From NCBI GenBank assembly GCA_910586625.1, contig CAJUIZ010000005.1:85058-149057 (forward strand): DNA of 64,000 bases, written 5' to 3'. Shown piece after piece: positions 44,626 to 53,343 of this stretch (positions are counted from its first letter, which is position 1; every line of letters begins with the position of its first letter). The DNA is from an uncultured Christensenellaceae bacterium (GTDB taxonomy: Bacteria > Bacillota > Clostridia > Christensenellales > CAG-314). The translations under genes and the position numbers were made by a program. The notes under the pieces were generated by a model that saw nothing but the letters and a program-made list of their open reading frames with translations, did not search any database and was not told where the DNA came from.

Positions 44626-44749
44626 AACTAACCTCCCGTATAACGCAGCGAAGTATATCGAAAAATACTGCGACGCGTTGTTTCATCGCGAACTGCGCGC
44701 AGCCGCGCATAACTTTTATAAAGGCGCGGGCATAAAAACCCGTACAAGT

Positions 44750-44778
44750 ATTATACAATATGACAGTAAAATAATCAA
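44750..44778 (-). promoter_or_regulatory. SigA promoter of ftsK operon
   Basis: On the minus strand TTGATT (44778-44773), 17-base spacer, TATAAT (44755-44750). Confidence 0.78.
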
Positions 44779-44950
44779 CAATTCAAAATCAAAGAATTAA
44801 AGAAAAATTTTATATTTTATTTATTATTATAAACGTTGTTATACGTATGCAGCCGCTCGAAAATGCGGACTATAACAACCGTAATGCCGCAAAACTAATA
44901 TAACAATTGCAATTTGCTCCTAAATACTTACATTGGGAAAAATGCTATAA

Positions 44951-44990
44951 ATATATTCGGGCGAGTATACGCTACTGCCCGAATATATAA
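44951..44990 (-). terminator. Terminator after the M16 peptidase gene
   Basis: ATATATTCGGGC (44951-44962) and GCCCGAATATAT (44977-44988) pair perfectly over 12 bases. The T run on the minus strand is interrupted (TTATAGCATTTTT). Confidence 0.7.
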
Positions 44991-44998
44991 TAATTATT

Positions 44999-46261
44999 TT
45001 ACCCGATTTTGATTTTGGAAACGGATTTGTACGCATCGGTTTCGATACCCACGTAGGACGAAGCATGCGCGGCGGAAAAAACTTGACGCGCAACCGCATT
45101 TACGTCATCGACTGTTACCGATTTGTACGCCTGTATCTCTTTGTCGATATCGAAAACTTCGTTAAACTTCAAAACGGACCTGCCGTATAAGCGCATTAAA
45201 GTCATGGAACTCTCGACGTTCATATACAGTGAATTGACCGCCTGAACGGACGCACGCGCCAATTCTTTGTCGGTAATTCCGTCCTGCAGCAATCCGTTCA
45301 ACTCGTCTGACACAATTCCGCAAGTTTTGTCGATGTTTTCCGCGCTTAGCCCTGCGTAAATTTCGAACGTGCCGCCTTGCGAATAATAGGAAGGGTACGC
45401 GTATACCGTATAAGCCAATCCCTGCTGCTCGCGTATTTTTTGATACAGCCTGCTGGTCATTCCGCCGCCTACTACCGATGCCAAGATATTGTTTGCGTAA
45501 CGTTTGTCCGAACCGAAGCCGAAACCGCCCCATGCCATTTGCAAATGCGATTGCTCTATTTGCTTAAACGAATGGTAAAACTCGGAGCAGTATCGCACGG
45601 GCGGCTCGGTTTCCGTCAAAGCGCCGTCCTTGCGGCAGTTACTTTCAAAATAACGCTCGATAAGCTTGTCCAGCTTGTCAAAATCGAATTTACCGCAGAC
45701 AGAAATAACCGTTGCAGACGGTACATAGTGTTTTTCTTTGAATTTCAATATACTATGTCTATCAGAGTATTTTATATTATGCGGTGTTCCGAGAATAGTT
45801 TGTCCCAAAGTCTGTTTGCAAAACAGTGCTTTCGCAGCTAAATCCTGACAGACGTCATCGGGAGTATCTTCGCACATTTTAATCTCTTCCAACACTACGC
45901 CTTTCTCGCGTTCGAATTCCTGCTCCGGAAAGGCGGCATTGAAGTACATATCCGACAACACGTCCAAACATTTTTCCATATCGTCCGCCGCGCTTTTAGT
46001 GTAAAAGCAGGTGTTATCCTTGGCGGTGTAGGCATTAATATTAGCCCCTATATCGTCTATTTCTTCCGAGATACCAAGCGCCGTACGCTTCTTAGTGCCC
46101 TTGAACAACAAATGCTCGATAAAGTGCGAATATCCGTTGTTTTCAGCGTTTTCCTTGACGCACCCTACATCCACGAAAACGCCTACGCAAACGGTATAAA
46201 AACCGTCTAAACTCTTAGCGACCAATCTCAATCCGCTTGGGTATTGCTTGTAGAAGTCCAT
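44999..46261 (-). CDS. M16 family zinc peptidase (YmxG/MlpA-like)
   Basis: 420 residues. The inverted zinc motif HFIEH is at 46-50 (SHFIEHLLFKGTKKRT), with the distal Glu in EREKGVVLEEIKM. The C-terminal half is the second, inactive M16 domain (SHLQMAWGGFGFGSDKRY, GGGMTSRLYQKIREQQGLAY). Same location as B. subtilis mlpA, beside the ylxY deacetylase gene and pnp. It is cytosolic, with no signal peptide. Its start overlaps the end of the YlxY-like gene by 34 bases; AGGTG precedes ATG 46261. Physiological substrate unknown. Confidence 0.93.
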   Translation of the reverse strand: MDFYKQYPSGLRLVAKSLDGFYTVCVGVFVDVGCVKENAENNGYSHFIEHLLFKGTKKRTALGISEEIDDIGANINAYTAKDNTCFYTKSAADDMEKCLDVLSDMYFNAAFPEQEFEREKGVVLEEIKMCEDTPDDVCQDLAAKALFCKQTLGQTILGTPHNIKYSDRHSILKFKEKHYVPSATVISVCGKFDFDKLDKLIERYFESNCRKDGALTETEPPVRYCSEFYHSFKQIEQSHLQMAWGGFGFGSDKRYANNILASVVGGGMTSRLYQKIREQQGLAYTVYAYPSYYSQGGTFEIYAGLSAENIDKTCGIVSDELNGLLQDGITDKELARASVQAVNSLYMNVESSMTLMRLYGRSVLKFNEVFDIDKEIQAYKSVTVDDVNAVARQVFSAAHASSYVGIETDAYKSVSKIKIG

Positions 46262-46965
46262 ATTTCACCTATATTAGTACTTACGGGAACGATGGAAAAG
46301 CCGTTATCGAGATAGTACTTGACTATGTCTTCCATCGCTTCGGAAGTATGCTTTGTCGGATGCATCAGTATCAGTTCGCCGCTCGAAGTATCCTTCGTCG
46401 CGCGCTTATATACTGTGTTCCTGTCCTTGTCGCGCCAATCTATTGTATCGCGCGACCACATTATTGTTTTGTATCCGTTATTCCGCGCCGCATTAAGCGT
46501 GTCAATCGAAAAGTCCCCGCTCGGCGGAGCAAACAGCGTCATATTAACGCCTATGCACTCGAACACCAATTTGCCGCATGCGTTTATTTCCAACTCGTTA
46601 TCGGCGTAGGATAGCTTAGAATGTTCCTTATGATTGTAGCCGTGATTGCCTATCTCATGACCGCTCGAAGCAATTTTCCCCAAAACGTCGGGGTATTGCG
46701 CAACCCAGTATCCGCCGACAAAGAATGTAGTTTTAACCGAGTACTTGTCAAATATTGCCAAAATTTCGTCAATGTATTCAGTACCCCAATAAACGTTTAT
46801 CATTAGGGAAACCTTCTTTTCTCCTATCCCGCGGTAAATAGGAGAGTTATCGTTGCTTTTGTAGACATTTGTGGTAGCCCCTACAAAGCCCACCGAAGCT
46901 ACAACCACTACCAAAAACAATAAAACGATATTAGCTACTACATGCGTAAATACCTTATTATTCAT
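46228..46965 (-). CDS. YlxY/PdaB-like polysaccharide deacetylase
   Basis: 245 residues from ATG 46965 (GGGTGAT upstream; a TTG at 46977 is the alternative). N-terminal signal anchor (about 8-28), then a NodB homology domain (about 55-240): VSLMINVYWGTEYIDEILAIF, SGHEIGNHGYNHKEHSKL (zinc His pair), FAPPSGDFS and LILMHPTKHTSEA. The first NodB motif, usually TFDDG, reads MINVYWGTE, so the base Asp pair is replaced here and only one acidic residue remains nearby. As for B. subtilis YlxY, which also diverges in this motif, catalysis is doubtful. The gene lies between pnp and the M16 gene, exactly as in Bacillus. Confidence 0.88.
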   Translation of the reverse strand: MNNKVFTHVVANIVLLFLVVVVASVGFVGATTNVYKSNDNSPIYRGIGEKKVSLMINVYWGTEYIDEILAIFDKYSVKTTFFVGGYWVAQYPDVLGKIASSGHEIGNHGYNHKEHSKLSYADNELEINACGKLVFECIGVNMTLFAPPSGDFSIDTLNAARNNGYKTIMWSRDTIDWRDKDRNTVYKRATKDTSSGELILMHPTKHTSEAMEDIVKYYLDNGFSIVPVSTNIGEIWTSTSNTQAD

Positions 46966-47029
46966 ACTATCACCCAATCTATTATATTTTGAAAATCGGG
47001 CAAATTGTACGATTTTGCAATTTTTGTAT

Positions 47030-47473
47030 TTACTTATTATCCTTTTTAATTATATTTAACGCGTTCACGACGTCGTTAAGCGTATAGGTATTGTATCCGA
47101 CTTGAACAAGCTTGTGCTTTACCGCGACCGGATCGGAAAATCCGTCAAAGCCCAATTCCGAAATACGCTGTGCGAGCAAAACCGTGCCGCGACGTTTATG
47201 CACGCAAAACAATACAACATTATAAGCAACCTGCACGACCGTTTCCGCAAAAAGCAATACCATACAAGCCGTTAGCGCATTGTCTTTACCGAAAGTAAGA
47301 ACGGCGATTACAACGGTAAACAATACGCCTATCGCCGCCATTATCAAAGTTTGACACCAAAAAGGAAAACGTTTGATTGCCGCCACGAGAACTCCGCGCA
47401 AAGACCGTCGCAGACCAAACGTCATATACAAGCACAGTATTATACTTACAGTCAAACACCAGTACTTATCCAT
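47030..47473 (-). CDS. Small membrane protein of unknown function
   Basis: 147 residues with three hydrophobic segments (about 5-22, 38-62, 67-90) and a soluble C terminus (LAQRISELGFDGFSDPVAVKHKL) of about 45 residues. I recognise no family. AAAGGG precedes the ATG. It lies between the pnp gene and the YlxY-like gene on the same strand and is probably co-transcribed. The insertion of a gene here is a departure from the Bacillus order. Confidence 0.6.
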   Translation of the reverse strand: MDKYWCLTVSIILCLYMTFGLRRSLRGVLVAAIKRFPFWCQTLIMAAIGVLFTVVIAVLTFGKDNALTACMVLLFAETVVQVAYNVVLFCVHKRRGTVLLAQRISELGFDGFSDPVAVKHKLVQVGYNTYTLNDVVNALNIIKKDNK

Positions 47474-47528
47474 AAAACCCTTTTTTTACAATAGCTCAAA
47501 AGCGAGCTTTCGTAATATCTGCTACTTC

Positions 47529-47566
47529 AAATTACCCCGCTTGCGATTAGGCAAACAGGGTAATTT
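47529..47566. repeat. Strong hairpin downstream of pnp without a T run
   Basis: AAATTACCCCGCTTGC (47529-47544) pairs with GCAAACAGGGTAATTT (47551-47566) over 16 positions with two wobbles; the loop is GATTAG. No T tract follows on the minus strand, so it may be an mRNA 3'-stabiliser or processing site rather than a plain terminator. Confidence 0.7.
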
Positions 47567-47584
47567 AACCGATAGCTTTCAGTA

Positions 47585-49708
47585 TTACAGTTTTTTAACG
47601 AGCTTGAGATCGATTCTTCCCTTTTCGTCGATTTTGATTACTTTGACCACTACCGTATCGTCTATATTTACTACGTCGGTAACCTTTTCAACGCGTTCTT
47701 TTGCAAGCTTGGAAATGTGAATCATACCGTCCTTACCCGGAGCAAGCTCTACAAATGCGCCGAAATCGAGAATTCTGACAACCTTACCCGTAAATTCTTC
47801 GCCCACTTCGGGATCCTTGGCAATTGCAAGAACCATTCTCTTGGCTTTGTCGGACATTTCCTGATCCGCAGTAGCAATAAACACTACGCCGTCGTCGGTA
47901 ATATCGATTTTAACACCCGTTTCGTCGATAATCTTATTGATTACTTTTCCGCCGCTTCCGATAACTTCTCTGATCTTATCGGGGTCGATATTGAAAGAAA
48001 TAATCTTGGGAGCATACTTGGAAAGCTCTTGACGCGGAGCCGGCAACACTTTCAGCATCTGTTCCAAAATGAACAATCTGCCTTGACGCGCTTGTTCCAA
48101 AGCCGTGCGAAGAATATTCTCGTCGATACCCTTAATCTTGATATCCATTTGAATAGCCGTTATACCCTTGCTTGTACCCGCTACCTTGAAGTCCATATCG
48201 CCAAGGAAGTCTTCCAACCCTTGAATATCGGACAAAATAGCTACCTTAGAACCGTCTTCTGACTTCATAAGTCCCATTGCAATGCCTGCCACAGGCGCTT
48301 TGATTGGAACGCCTGCGTCCATAAGAGCCAAAGTGGATCCGCAGATACTTGCTTGCGAAGTGCTGCCGTTACTGCTGACGACTTCCGAAACGGTACGTAT
48401 AGCGTAGGGGAATTCCGATTCGTCGGGAATAACCGGATCGAGCGCTCTTTCTGCCAATGCTCCGTGACCTATTTCGCGGCGTCCCGGACTACGCAAAGGC
48501 TTGGCTTCGCCAGTTGAATAACCCGGCATATTGTAATGATGCATATAACGCTTGAAAGTGTCCGTGTCGTCCAAATTTTCCAATTTTTGAACTTCGCTGA
48601 CAGTTCCCAACGTAGCCGTGGTAATTACCTGCGTCATACCGCGGGTAAATACTCCGCTGCCGTGAACGCGGGGCAAAATTCCCGCTTCGCACCAAATGGG
48701 ACGAATTTCCGTAAGCTTTCTTCCGTCGGGACGAATGCCTTCGTTAAGAATGCGGGCGCGAACCTTTTCTTTGGTCATTTTGTAAAGCACGTCGCCTATT
48801 TCCGCAACTACTTCGGGGTTGGTCTGCTCGAAGTGCTCGGTAACCTTGCGTTCTACCTCGTCTTGATTAGCTTGACGCTCATACCTGTCGAAGGTTTTCA
48901 ATGCGTCGTTAAGCATACCGTCGGCGTATTCGCGGATAATAGCTTCGTGTTCCGCCATCGGAAGATGAAGCTCCACTTGCTTCTTGGTCTTGCCGACTTC
49001 CTTACAAATAAACTCGATGAACTCGCACTGTTCTTTGATAGCTTCGTGTCCGAACAGAATAGCGTCAAGCATTTCCTTTTCGGATATTTCGTTCGCTCCA
49101 GCTTCCACCATCATAATGGCATCCTTTGTTCCCGCAAGGTTCAAGCTGAGTCTGCTGCGCTCCTTTTGCTCTGCGTTGGGATTGATAACGTATTGTCCGT
49201 CCACATACCCCACGACTACGCTTCCCGTAGGTCCCGCAAAGGGAATGTCGGAAATCGACAAGGCGATTGAGCTGCCCATCATAGCGTATACTTCGGGCTG
49301 AATATCCGGCTCTACCGACATAGCAGTAGCGACAACGGATACGTCGTTCAAAAATCCCTTGGGGAAAAGCGGTCTAATCGGTCTGTCGATTAAACGCGAC
49401 GTTAAAATCGCTTTGTCGCTCGCTCTGCCTTCTCTTTTCTTAAAACCGCCGGGAATCTTACCGACAGAGTACATTTTTTCTTCAAAGTCTACTCCCAAAG
49501 GGAAGAAATCTATTCCGTCTCTGGGTTTGGCAGCAAGGGTAACGTTCGTCATAACGACCGTTTCTCCGCAAGATACCATACAAGAGCCGTTAGCTTGTTC
49601 GGCATATTTGCCGATTTCTACCGAAACGGTTCTGCCGCCGATTTCGGTTTCGAAAATATGATATTCTCTATTTCCGATTTTACCGTCCTTTTTTCTGAAT
49701 TTTTCCAT
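47585..49708 (-). CDS. pnp: Polyribonucleotide nucleotidyltransferase (PNPase)
   Basis: 707 residues from ATG 49708 (MEKFRKKDGKIG), which follows AAGGAGAAGG; an upstream in-frame start at 49744 would add a basic stretch and is unlikely. Two RNase PH domains (with KREGRASDKAILTSRLIDRP and GRREIGHGALAERAL), then KH (EVIGSGGKVINKIIDETG) and S1 (GEEFTGKVVRILDFGAFVEL). It degrades RNA 3' to 5' with phosphate and adds tails in reverse. It is preceded by rpsO as in most bacteria. The region between the two has a possible terminator. Confidence 0.98.
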   Translation of the reverse strand: MEKFRKKDGKIGNREYHIFETEIGGRTVSVEIGKYAEQANGSCMVSCGETVVMTNVTLAAKPRDGIDFFPLGVDFEEKMYSVGKIPGGFKKREGRASDKAILTSRLIDRPIRPLFPKGFLNDVSVVATAMSVEPDIQPEVYAMMGSSIALSISDIPFAGPTGSVVVGYVDGQYVINPNAEQKERSRLSLNLAGTKDAIMMVEAGANEISEKEMLDAILFGHEAIKEQCEFIEFICKEVGKTKKQVELHLPMAEHEAIIREYADGMLNDALKTFDRYERQANQDEVERKVTEHFEQTNPEVVAEIGDVLYKMTKEKVRARILNEGIRPDGRKLTEIRPIWCEAGILPRVHGSGVFTRGMTQVITTATLGTVSEVQKLENLDDTDTFKRYMHHYNMPGYSTGEAKPLRSPGRREIGHGALAERALDPVIPDESEFPYAIRTVSEVVSSNGSTSQASICGSTLALMDAGVPIKAPVAGIAMGLMKSEDGSKVAILSDIQGLEDFLGDMDFKVAGTSKGITAIQMDIKIKGIDENILRTALEQARQGRLFILEQMLKVLPAPRQELSKYAPKIISFNIDPDKIREVIGSGGKVINKIIDETGVKIDITDDGVVFIATADQEMSDKAKRMVLAIAKDPEVGEEFTGKVVRILDFGAFVELAPGKDGMIHISKLAKERVEKVTDVVNIDDTVVVKVIKIDEKGRIDLKLVKKL

Positions 49709-49784
49709 TTTCTTTTTCCTTCTCCTTACAACTATATTTCCCAAGAAAAACCGCTTTATACGGCCTTTCGGTTAAAGACAAAAT

Positions 49785-49830
49785 AAAGAAAAAAAGGAGA
49801 AGGACCGAAGTAATAGCCCCGTCTCCCCTT
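49785..49830 (-). terminator. Possible partial terminator between rpsO and pnp
   Basis: On the minus strand GGAGACGG pairs imperfectly with CCTTCTCC around 49797-49827 and is followed by a run of T. Transcription may read through to pnp, giving a differential rpsO/pnp level. The classical rpsO-pnp intercistronic region is an RNase III processing site; similar folding is possible here. Confidence 0.5.
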
Positions 49831-49839
49831 ATTCTCGTA

Positions 49840-50094
49840 TTATTTTCTGAGCCCTAAGTCGGCGATAATCTGACGATATTTTTCAATATCGGTCTGCTTG
49901 AGATAGTCCAACAATCCCTTTCTGCGTCCTACCATTTGAAGCAATCCGCGTCTGGAATGGTGATCCTTTTGATGCGTTCTCAAATGCTCGGTAAGGTGAT
50001 TGATGCGCTCCGTAAGTAACGCGATTTGAACTTCCGGAGAACCCGTATCTCCTTCCTTTCTGCCAAACTTAGCGATAATTTCCTGCTTGTTCAT
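49840..50094 (-). CDS. rpsO: Ribosomal protein S15
   Basis: 84 residues from ATG 50094 (MNKQEIIAKFGRKEGDTGS) with AAGGAG upstream. Contains the conserved DTGSPEVQIALLTERINHL and HHSRRGLLQMVGRRKGLLDY. It is a 30S protein that binds 16S rRNA helix 22 and represses its own translation in several bacteria. Confidence 0.98.
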   Translation of the reverse strand: MNKQEIIAKFGRKEGDTGSPEVQIALLTERINHLTEHLRTHQKDHHSRRGLLQMVGRRKGLLDYLKQTDIEKYRQIIADLGLRK

Positions 50095-50182
50095 TGTTAT
50101 CTTTCTCCTTTTATATATTTGCCGCAAACCAAGAATAAAGTCGGAGTCGTCTGAATTCTTAGTAAACGGTATTTAACTTTAA

Positions 50183-52159
50183 TTATTCCGCATCGGAACG
50201 AGCGGATTCGGGACGCGGGAGCAATGCTTTTCTGGAAAGCGTTATACGCTTGTTTTCCGCGTCGAATTCCATAATTTGCACTTCGATTTCGTCGCCGATC
50301 TTCAACGCCTTGTTGATGTCGTCCAACCATTCCCAAGAAACGTTGGAAACGTGAAGCAATCCGTCGATATTCTTGTCCAATTCGACAAACGCGCCGAAAG
50401 GCATTATACGCGCCACTTTACCCGCAACAATTGCTCCAATGGGGAATTTTTCTTCCGCCAACTGCCAAGGCTCCGGTTGAAGCTGCTTATAGCCCAAAGA
50501 TACTCTGTTCTTTTCTCTGTCGAGCGCAAGCACTACAAATTCGTACGTATTGCCGATTTCCAAAACGTCCTGAGGACCCTTTACGTGTTCCCAAGCAAGG
50601 TCGGATGTGTGCGCCAAGCAATCGAAGCCGCGGACGCTTACGAAAGCCCCGAAAGAAGCGAAACGCAAAACCTTACCTTCTACGATTTCGCCCACTTCGA
50701 TATTGTTCCAAAATTCGTCTTCCTTCGCTTTCTTTTCCGCAAGCAAAATAGTCTTTTGACTGGCGAAAATTACGCGCTTGCTATCGTCTACTTTGTCCGG
50801 TCCGCTAACTACCAGACGGAGAGTTTTGCCCAAGTACGCGTCGAGATTTTTAACGTAACCGATTTTTATTTGAGACGCGTGTACTATAACTGTGTAACTG
50901 CCGAGCTTACCGGTTAAGCATTCCTTGCCGACGCGTGTCATAAGACAGTTGAATTCCTGTCCTTCCTTGATACCCGCCACCAAAGCGTCGTCCTTATATC
51001 TTTCGTCGATGACCTTCTTGGAAAGAGTAATCCCCTTATCTACGGATATTACGGCGCATTCCAACGTTACGTCTGCATCAAGATTCGCCTTGGCGGTCTT
51101 GTAATCGCCGTCCATTGCCAATTCTTCGTTAGGAATAAAGCCTTCCTTCTTCGAGCTGGGAATACTGACGTATACGCCGTCGTCGCTGACTAAAACGATA
51201 CGGCACTTAACCTTTTGTCCAAGCTTATATCTGTGTCCTTCCTTCATCTCGGAAACGGCTTTCGCCAACATAGCTTCGTCCTTGCCCATTTTCGGTTCGG
51301 CAACAGTTACTTCGCTTTCTACCGTTTCAACGGAAACGGTATCTTTTGCATTTTCAATCATTCTTTTCAAAACCCCCTTAATCAACTCTGTCGGAGTTGA
51401 TGCGCCTGAAATCAAACAGACATTTTTACAATTTGACAGGTCAATATTACAATCCGAACCGTCCGTTATGACGGTCTTACAGTTTTGGCAAGCGATTTCG
51501 TACAATCTGCGAGTATTAGAGCTGTTCGAATCACCAACCACCACAGCCAAATCGCATTTGGCGGACAGCGTTTGGGCATAATACTGCCTTTGTAATGTAG
51601 TATAACAAATTGTGTTGAATATTTCAAGCGTTTTAACCCTGTCCGTGGAAATATTTTGCAAACTTTTTTCAAAAAGTCGGCTGTCGAATGTTGTCTGAAA
51701 CATTATAAGCGCCTTATCGCAGTCTAACGTCAGCTTGCTTTTGCCGTCGAAAATAACAGCTTCGCCTTCGCACCACCCGTTTATTCCCTGAATTTCGGGA
51801 TGACGCGCGTCTCCGACCAAAACGACGCGGTATCCGCGTTCGTGATAATCGCGAGCCTTGTTTTGTACGGCTTTGACGGACGGACAGGTTGCGTCCACCA
51901 AAGTTAATTTTTTTTCGCGCGCAACATCGTAAACCCGTTTGCCAACGCCGTGCGCGCGTATTATAAGGGTCGAGCCTTGCGGAACTTCGTTAACGTCGTT
52001 TACTGTAATTATGCCCTTTTGCACAAGAGTATCGGTCACGCTTGCGTTATGCACTATTTGCCCCAAGCAATACGCTTTGTCGGTAACCGAAAGCGCTTTA
52101 CTTACTGCCGACGACACTCCGTTGCAAAAGCCCGTTTCACGCGGGATAAATATTTTCAT
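50183..52159 (-). CDS. ispH: IspH-ribosomal protein S1 fusion
   Basis: 658 residues. Residues 1-280 are IspH, the last enzyme of the MEP isoprenoid pathway, with its three cluster cysteines in GFCNGVSSAV (C12), DATCPSVK (about 96) and FNTICYTTLQRQ (about 197). Residues 300-658 hold four S1 domains, two with GAFVS/GAFVE and one with DGLLHVSNVSWEW. The S1 part probably serves as ribosomal protein S1 or RNA binding. This fusion is common in Clostridia and supports that placement. Overlaps plsC by 4 bases. Confidence 0.95.
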   Translation of the reverse strand: MKIFIPRETGFCNGVSSAVSKALSVTDKAYCLGQIVHNASVTDTLVQKGIITVNDVNEVPQGSTLIIRAHGVGKRVYDVAREKKLTLVDATCPSVKAVQNKARDYHERGYRVVLVGDARHPEIQGINGWCEGEAVIFDGKSKLTLDCDKALIMFQTTFDSRLFEKSLQNISTDRVKTLEIFNTICYTTLQRQYYAQTLSAKCDLAVVVGDSNSSNTRRLYEIACQNCKTVITDGSDCNIDLSNCKNVCLISGASTPTELIKGVLKRMIENAKDTVSVETVESEVTVAEPKMGKDEAMLAKAVSEMKEGHRYKLGQKVKCRIVLVSDDGVYVSIPSSKKEGFIPNEELAMDGDYKTAKANLDADVTLECAVISVDKGITLSKKVIDERYKDDALVAGIKEGQEFNCLMTRVGKECLTGKLGSYTVIVHASQIKIGYVKNLDAYLGKTLRLVVSGPDKVDDSKRVIFASQKTILLAEKKAKEDEFWNNIEVGEIVEGKVLRFASFGAFVSVRGFDCLAHTSDLAWEHVKGPQDVLEIGNTYEFVVLALDREKNRVSLGYKQLQPEPWQLAEEKFPIGAIVAGKVARIMPFGAFVELDKNIDGLLHVSNVSWEWLDDINKALKIGDEIEVQIMEFDAENKRITLSRKALLPRPESARSDAE

Positions 52160-52908
52160 TTATCGCCGTCTCCGTCTTCGGCTTGATCGGCCGTTGCGCC
52201 GTGACGTTCCGCCACTTGCTTGACGAAGGTACGCTGTTTTTTGTTATATTCTTCCAATTTGCGCATTTCTTTCTTCGTAAGCTTTCTGCGTTTTATGCCC
52301 TTGCCTGCCAAATACGCGTTGAGTCTTATTCGAAGCTCATCGACCTTGGACTTGATAATCGCGGTAGCTTGCGCCAAGGTTTCATGATTTATCGGTTTGT
52401 CGTACAGCTCGTCGAGAGTGAACTCGTCGCCTATCAAAATATAATTCTTCTTGCAGGCTTTGGTCTTATCCCAAATATAAAAGGGGCGTATAGGCGCATG
52501 AGTTTTTAACGCGAACAACGCAGCCCCTGCGTGAAACGTCTGCAAACAATCGACATTGGGATTGCGCGTTCCTTCGGGAAACAAGAATACGGCCTTGTCG
52601 TTTTTTAACAGATGCAAAATACTTTTGGTGGCGGTCAAATCGGCGTCTCCGCGACGAACAGGAACACAGTCCAAGCCGTCGAACACCCAACGCAAAAAAG
52701 CAATTTTGCGAAATTCCGCCTTGTAAACGAAGGACAGAACATTCTTTGTCCACATAGTAAGAATAATCGGATCCCAACCCGATAAGTGGTTGCCGACAAT
52801 TAAACTTTTTTTATTTTCGATATTCTTTTCTCCGTAAACCTTGACGGGGAACAACGGTCTTACAAGAACGCGAACCATTCTTACTAAGACGTTTACAAAC
52901 TTATTCAT
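52156..52908 (-). CDS. plsC: 1-acyl-sn-glycerol-3-phosphate acyltransferase
   Basis: 250 residues. Acyltransferase motif I GNHLSGWDPI (H-x4-D) and motif III FPEGTRNP are present, with a hydrophobic N terminus. It makes phosphatidic acid from lysophosphatidate. The C terminus ends in a basic and acidic tail (GIKRRKLTKKEMRKLEEYN). In many Clostridia cmk precedes plsC; here aroH lies there and cmk is not seen. Followed by ispH-rpsA with a 4-base overlap. Confidence 0.94.
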   Translation of the reverse strand: MNKFVNVLVRMVRVLVRPLFPVKVYGEKNIENKKSLIVGNHLSGWDPIILTMWTKNVLSFVYKAEFRKIAFLRWVFDGLDCVPVRRGDADLTATKSILHLLKNDKAVFLFPEGTRNPNVDCLQTFHAGAALFALKTHAPIRPFYIWDKTKACKKNYILIGDEFTLDELYDKPINHETLAQATAIIKSKVDELRIRLNAYLAGKGIKRRKLTKKEMRKLEEYNKKQRTFVKQVAERHGATADQAEDGDGDK

Positions 52909-52979
52909 ACAGTCTCCGAGAAACCTAAGCCATTATATTTTAGCAGGACGAATGCGTTTAGTCAACGAAACCGACTTAC

Positions 52980-53333
52980 TTATTCTGCCAAATCCGAACG
53001 CAACGATTTTGCCGCGCCCAAGTAGCGATGCACGCAAGAGTTTTGAGAAATTTTTTGCGTAAACACACACACTCTCAGACAGCGTCTCAACGACCCGACG
53101 ACGTTCATTTCCTGCAAGCACATAAAAGCGACGTTGGACATATTAAGACGTTCGCGCACCGCCGCCGCGGGATAACAAGCGTCAAGATCGTTCGTCGCCG
53201 AAAAAAACACGGCGTCTACGTCGGTTGCCGACAGCCCGTTGGCAGTTAAAATACCGCGTACCAATTCCACTGCTTTATCGCTTATGTCCGCCGCGGTGTT
53301 ATTGCAACATACAGCTCCCCTAATTGCCGCCAT
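52980..53333 (-). CDS. aroH: Chorismate mutase AroH
   Basis: 117 residues from ATG 53333, with TTAGGAG upstream. It has the AroH fold: IRGAVCCNNTAADISDKAVE, FSATNDLDACYPAAAVRE, VAFMCLQEMNVVGSLRRCLRV with the conserved Arg and Glu residues, and VHRYLGAAKSLRSDL. It converts chorismate to prephenate for Phe and Tyr. The starting Arg of IRG is kept. It starts 10 bases after the BaiN-type gene, so they are co-transcribed. Confidence 0.92.
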   Translation of the reverse strand: MAAIRGAVCCNNTAADISDKAVELVRGILTANGLSATDVDAVFFSATNDLDACYPAAAVRERLNMSNVAFMCLQEMNVVGSLRRCLRVCVFTQKISQNSCVHRYLGAAKSLRSDLAE

Positions 53334-53343
53334 AATCGTTCTC

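Larger units (their letters stand above)
44626..44998. other. Intergenic region between M16 gene and ftsK
   Basis: This 373-base gap holds the M16 terminator at its left end and the ftsK promoter with a leader of about 120 bases at its right. The middle (about 44780-44940) is AT-rich and I see nothing in it. The leader contains a GC-rich segment near 44680-44745, including GCGCGGGC-ATAAAAA-CCCG, that could fold. Confidence 0.6.

Noticed and set aside
45748..45770. Further copy of the ACTAT palindrome in the M16 gene (and similar ones at 410 and 54117)
   Set aside because: Only one half matches; half-sites of seven bases are expected several times by chance, and two of these lie inside genes.
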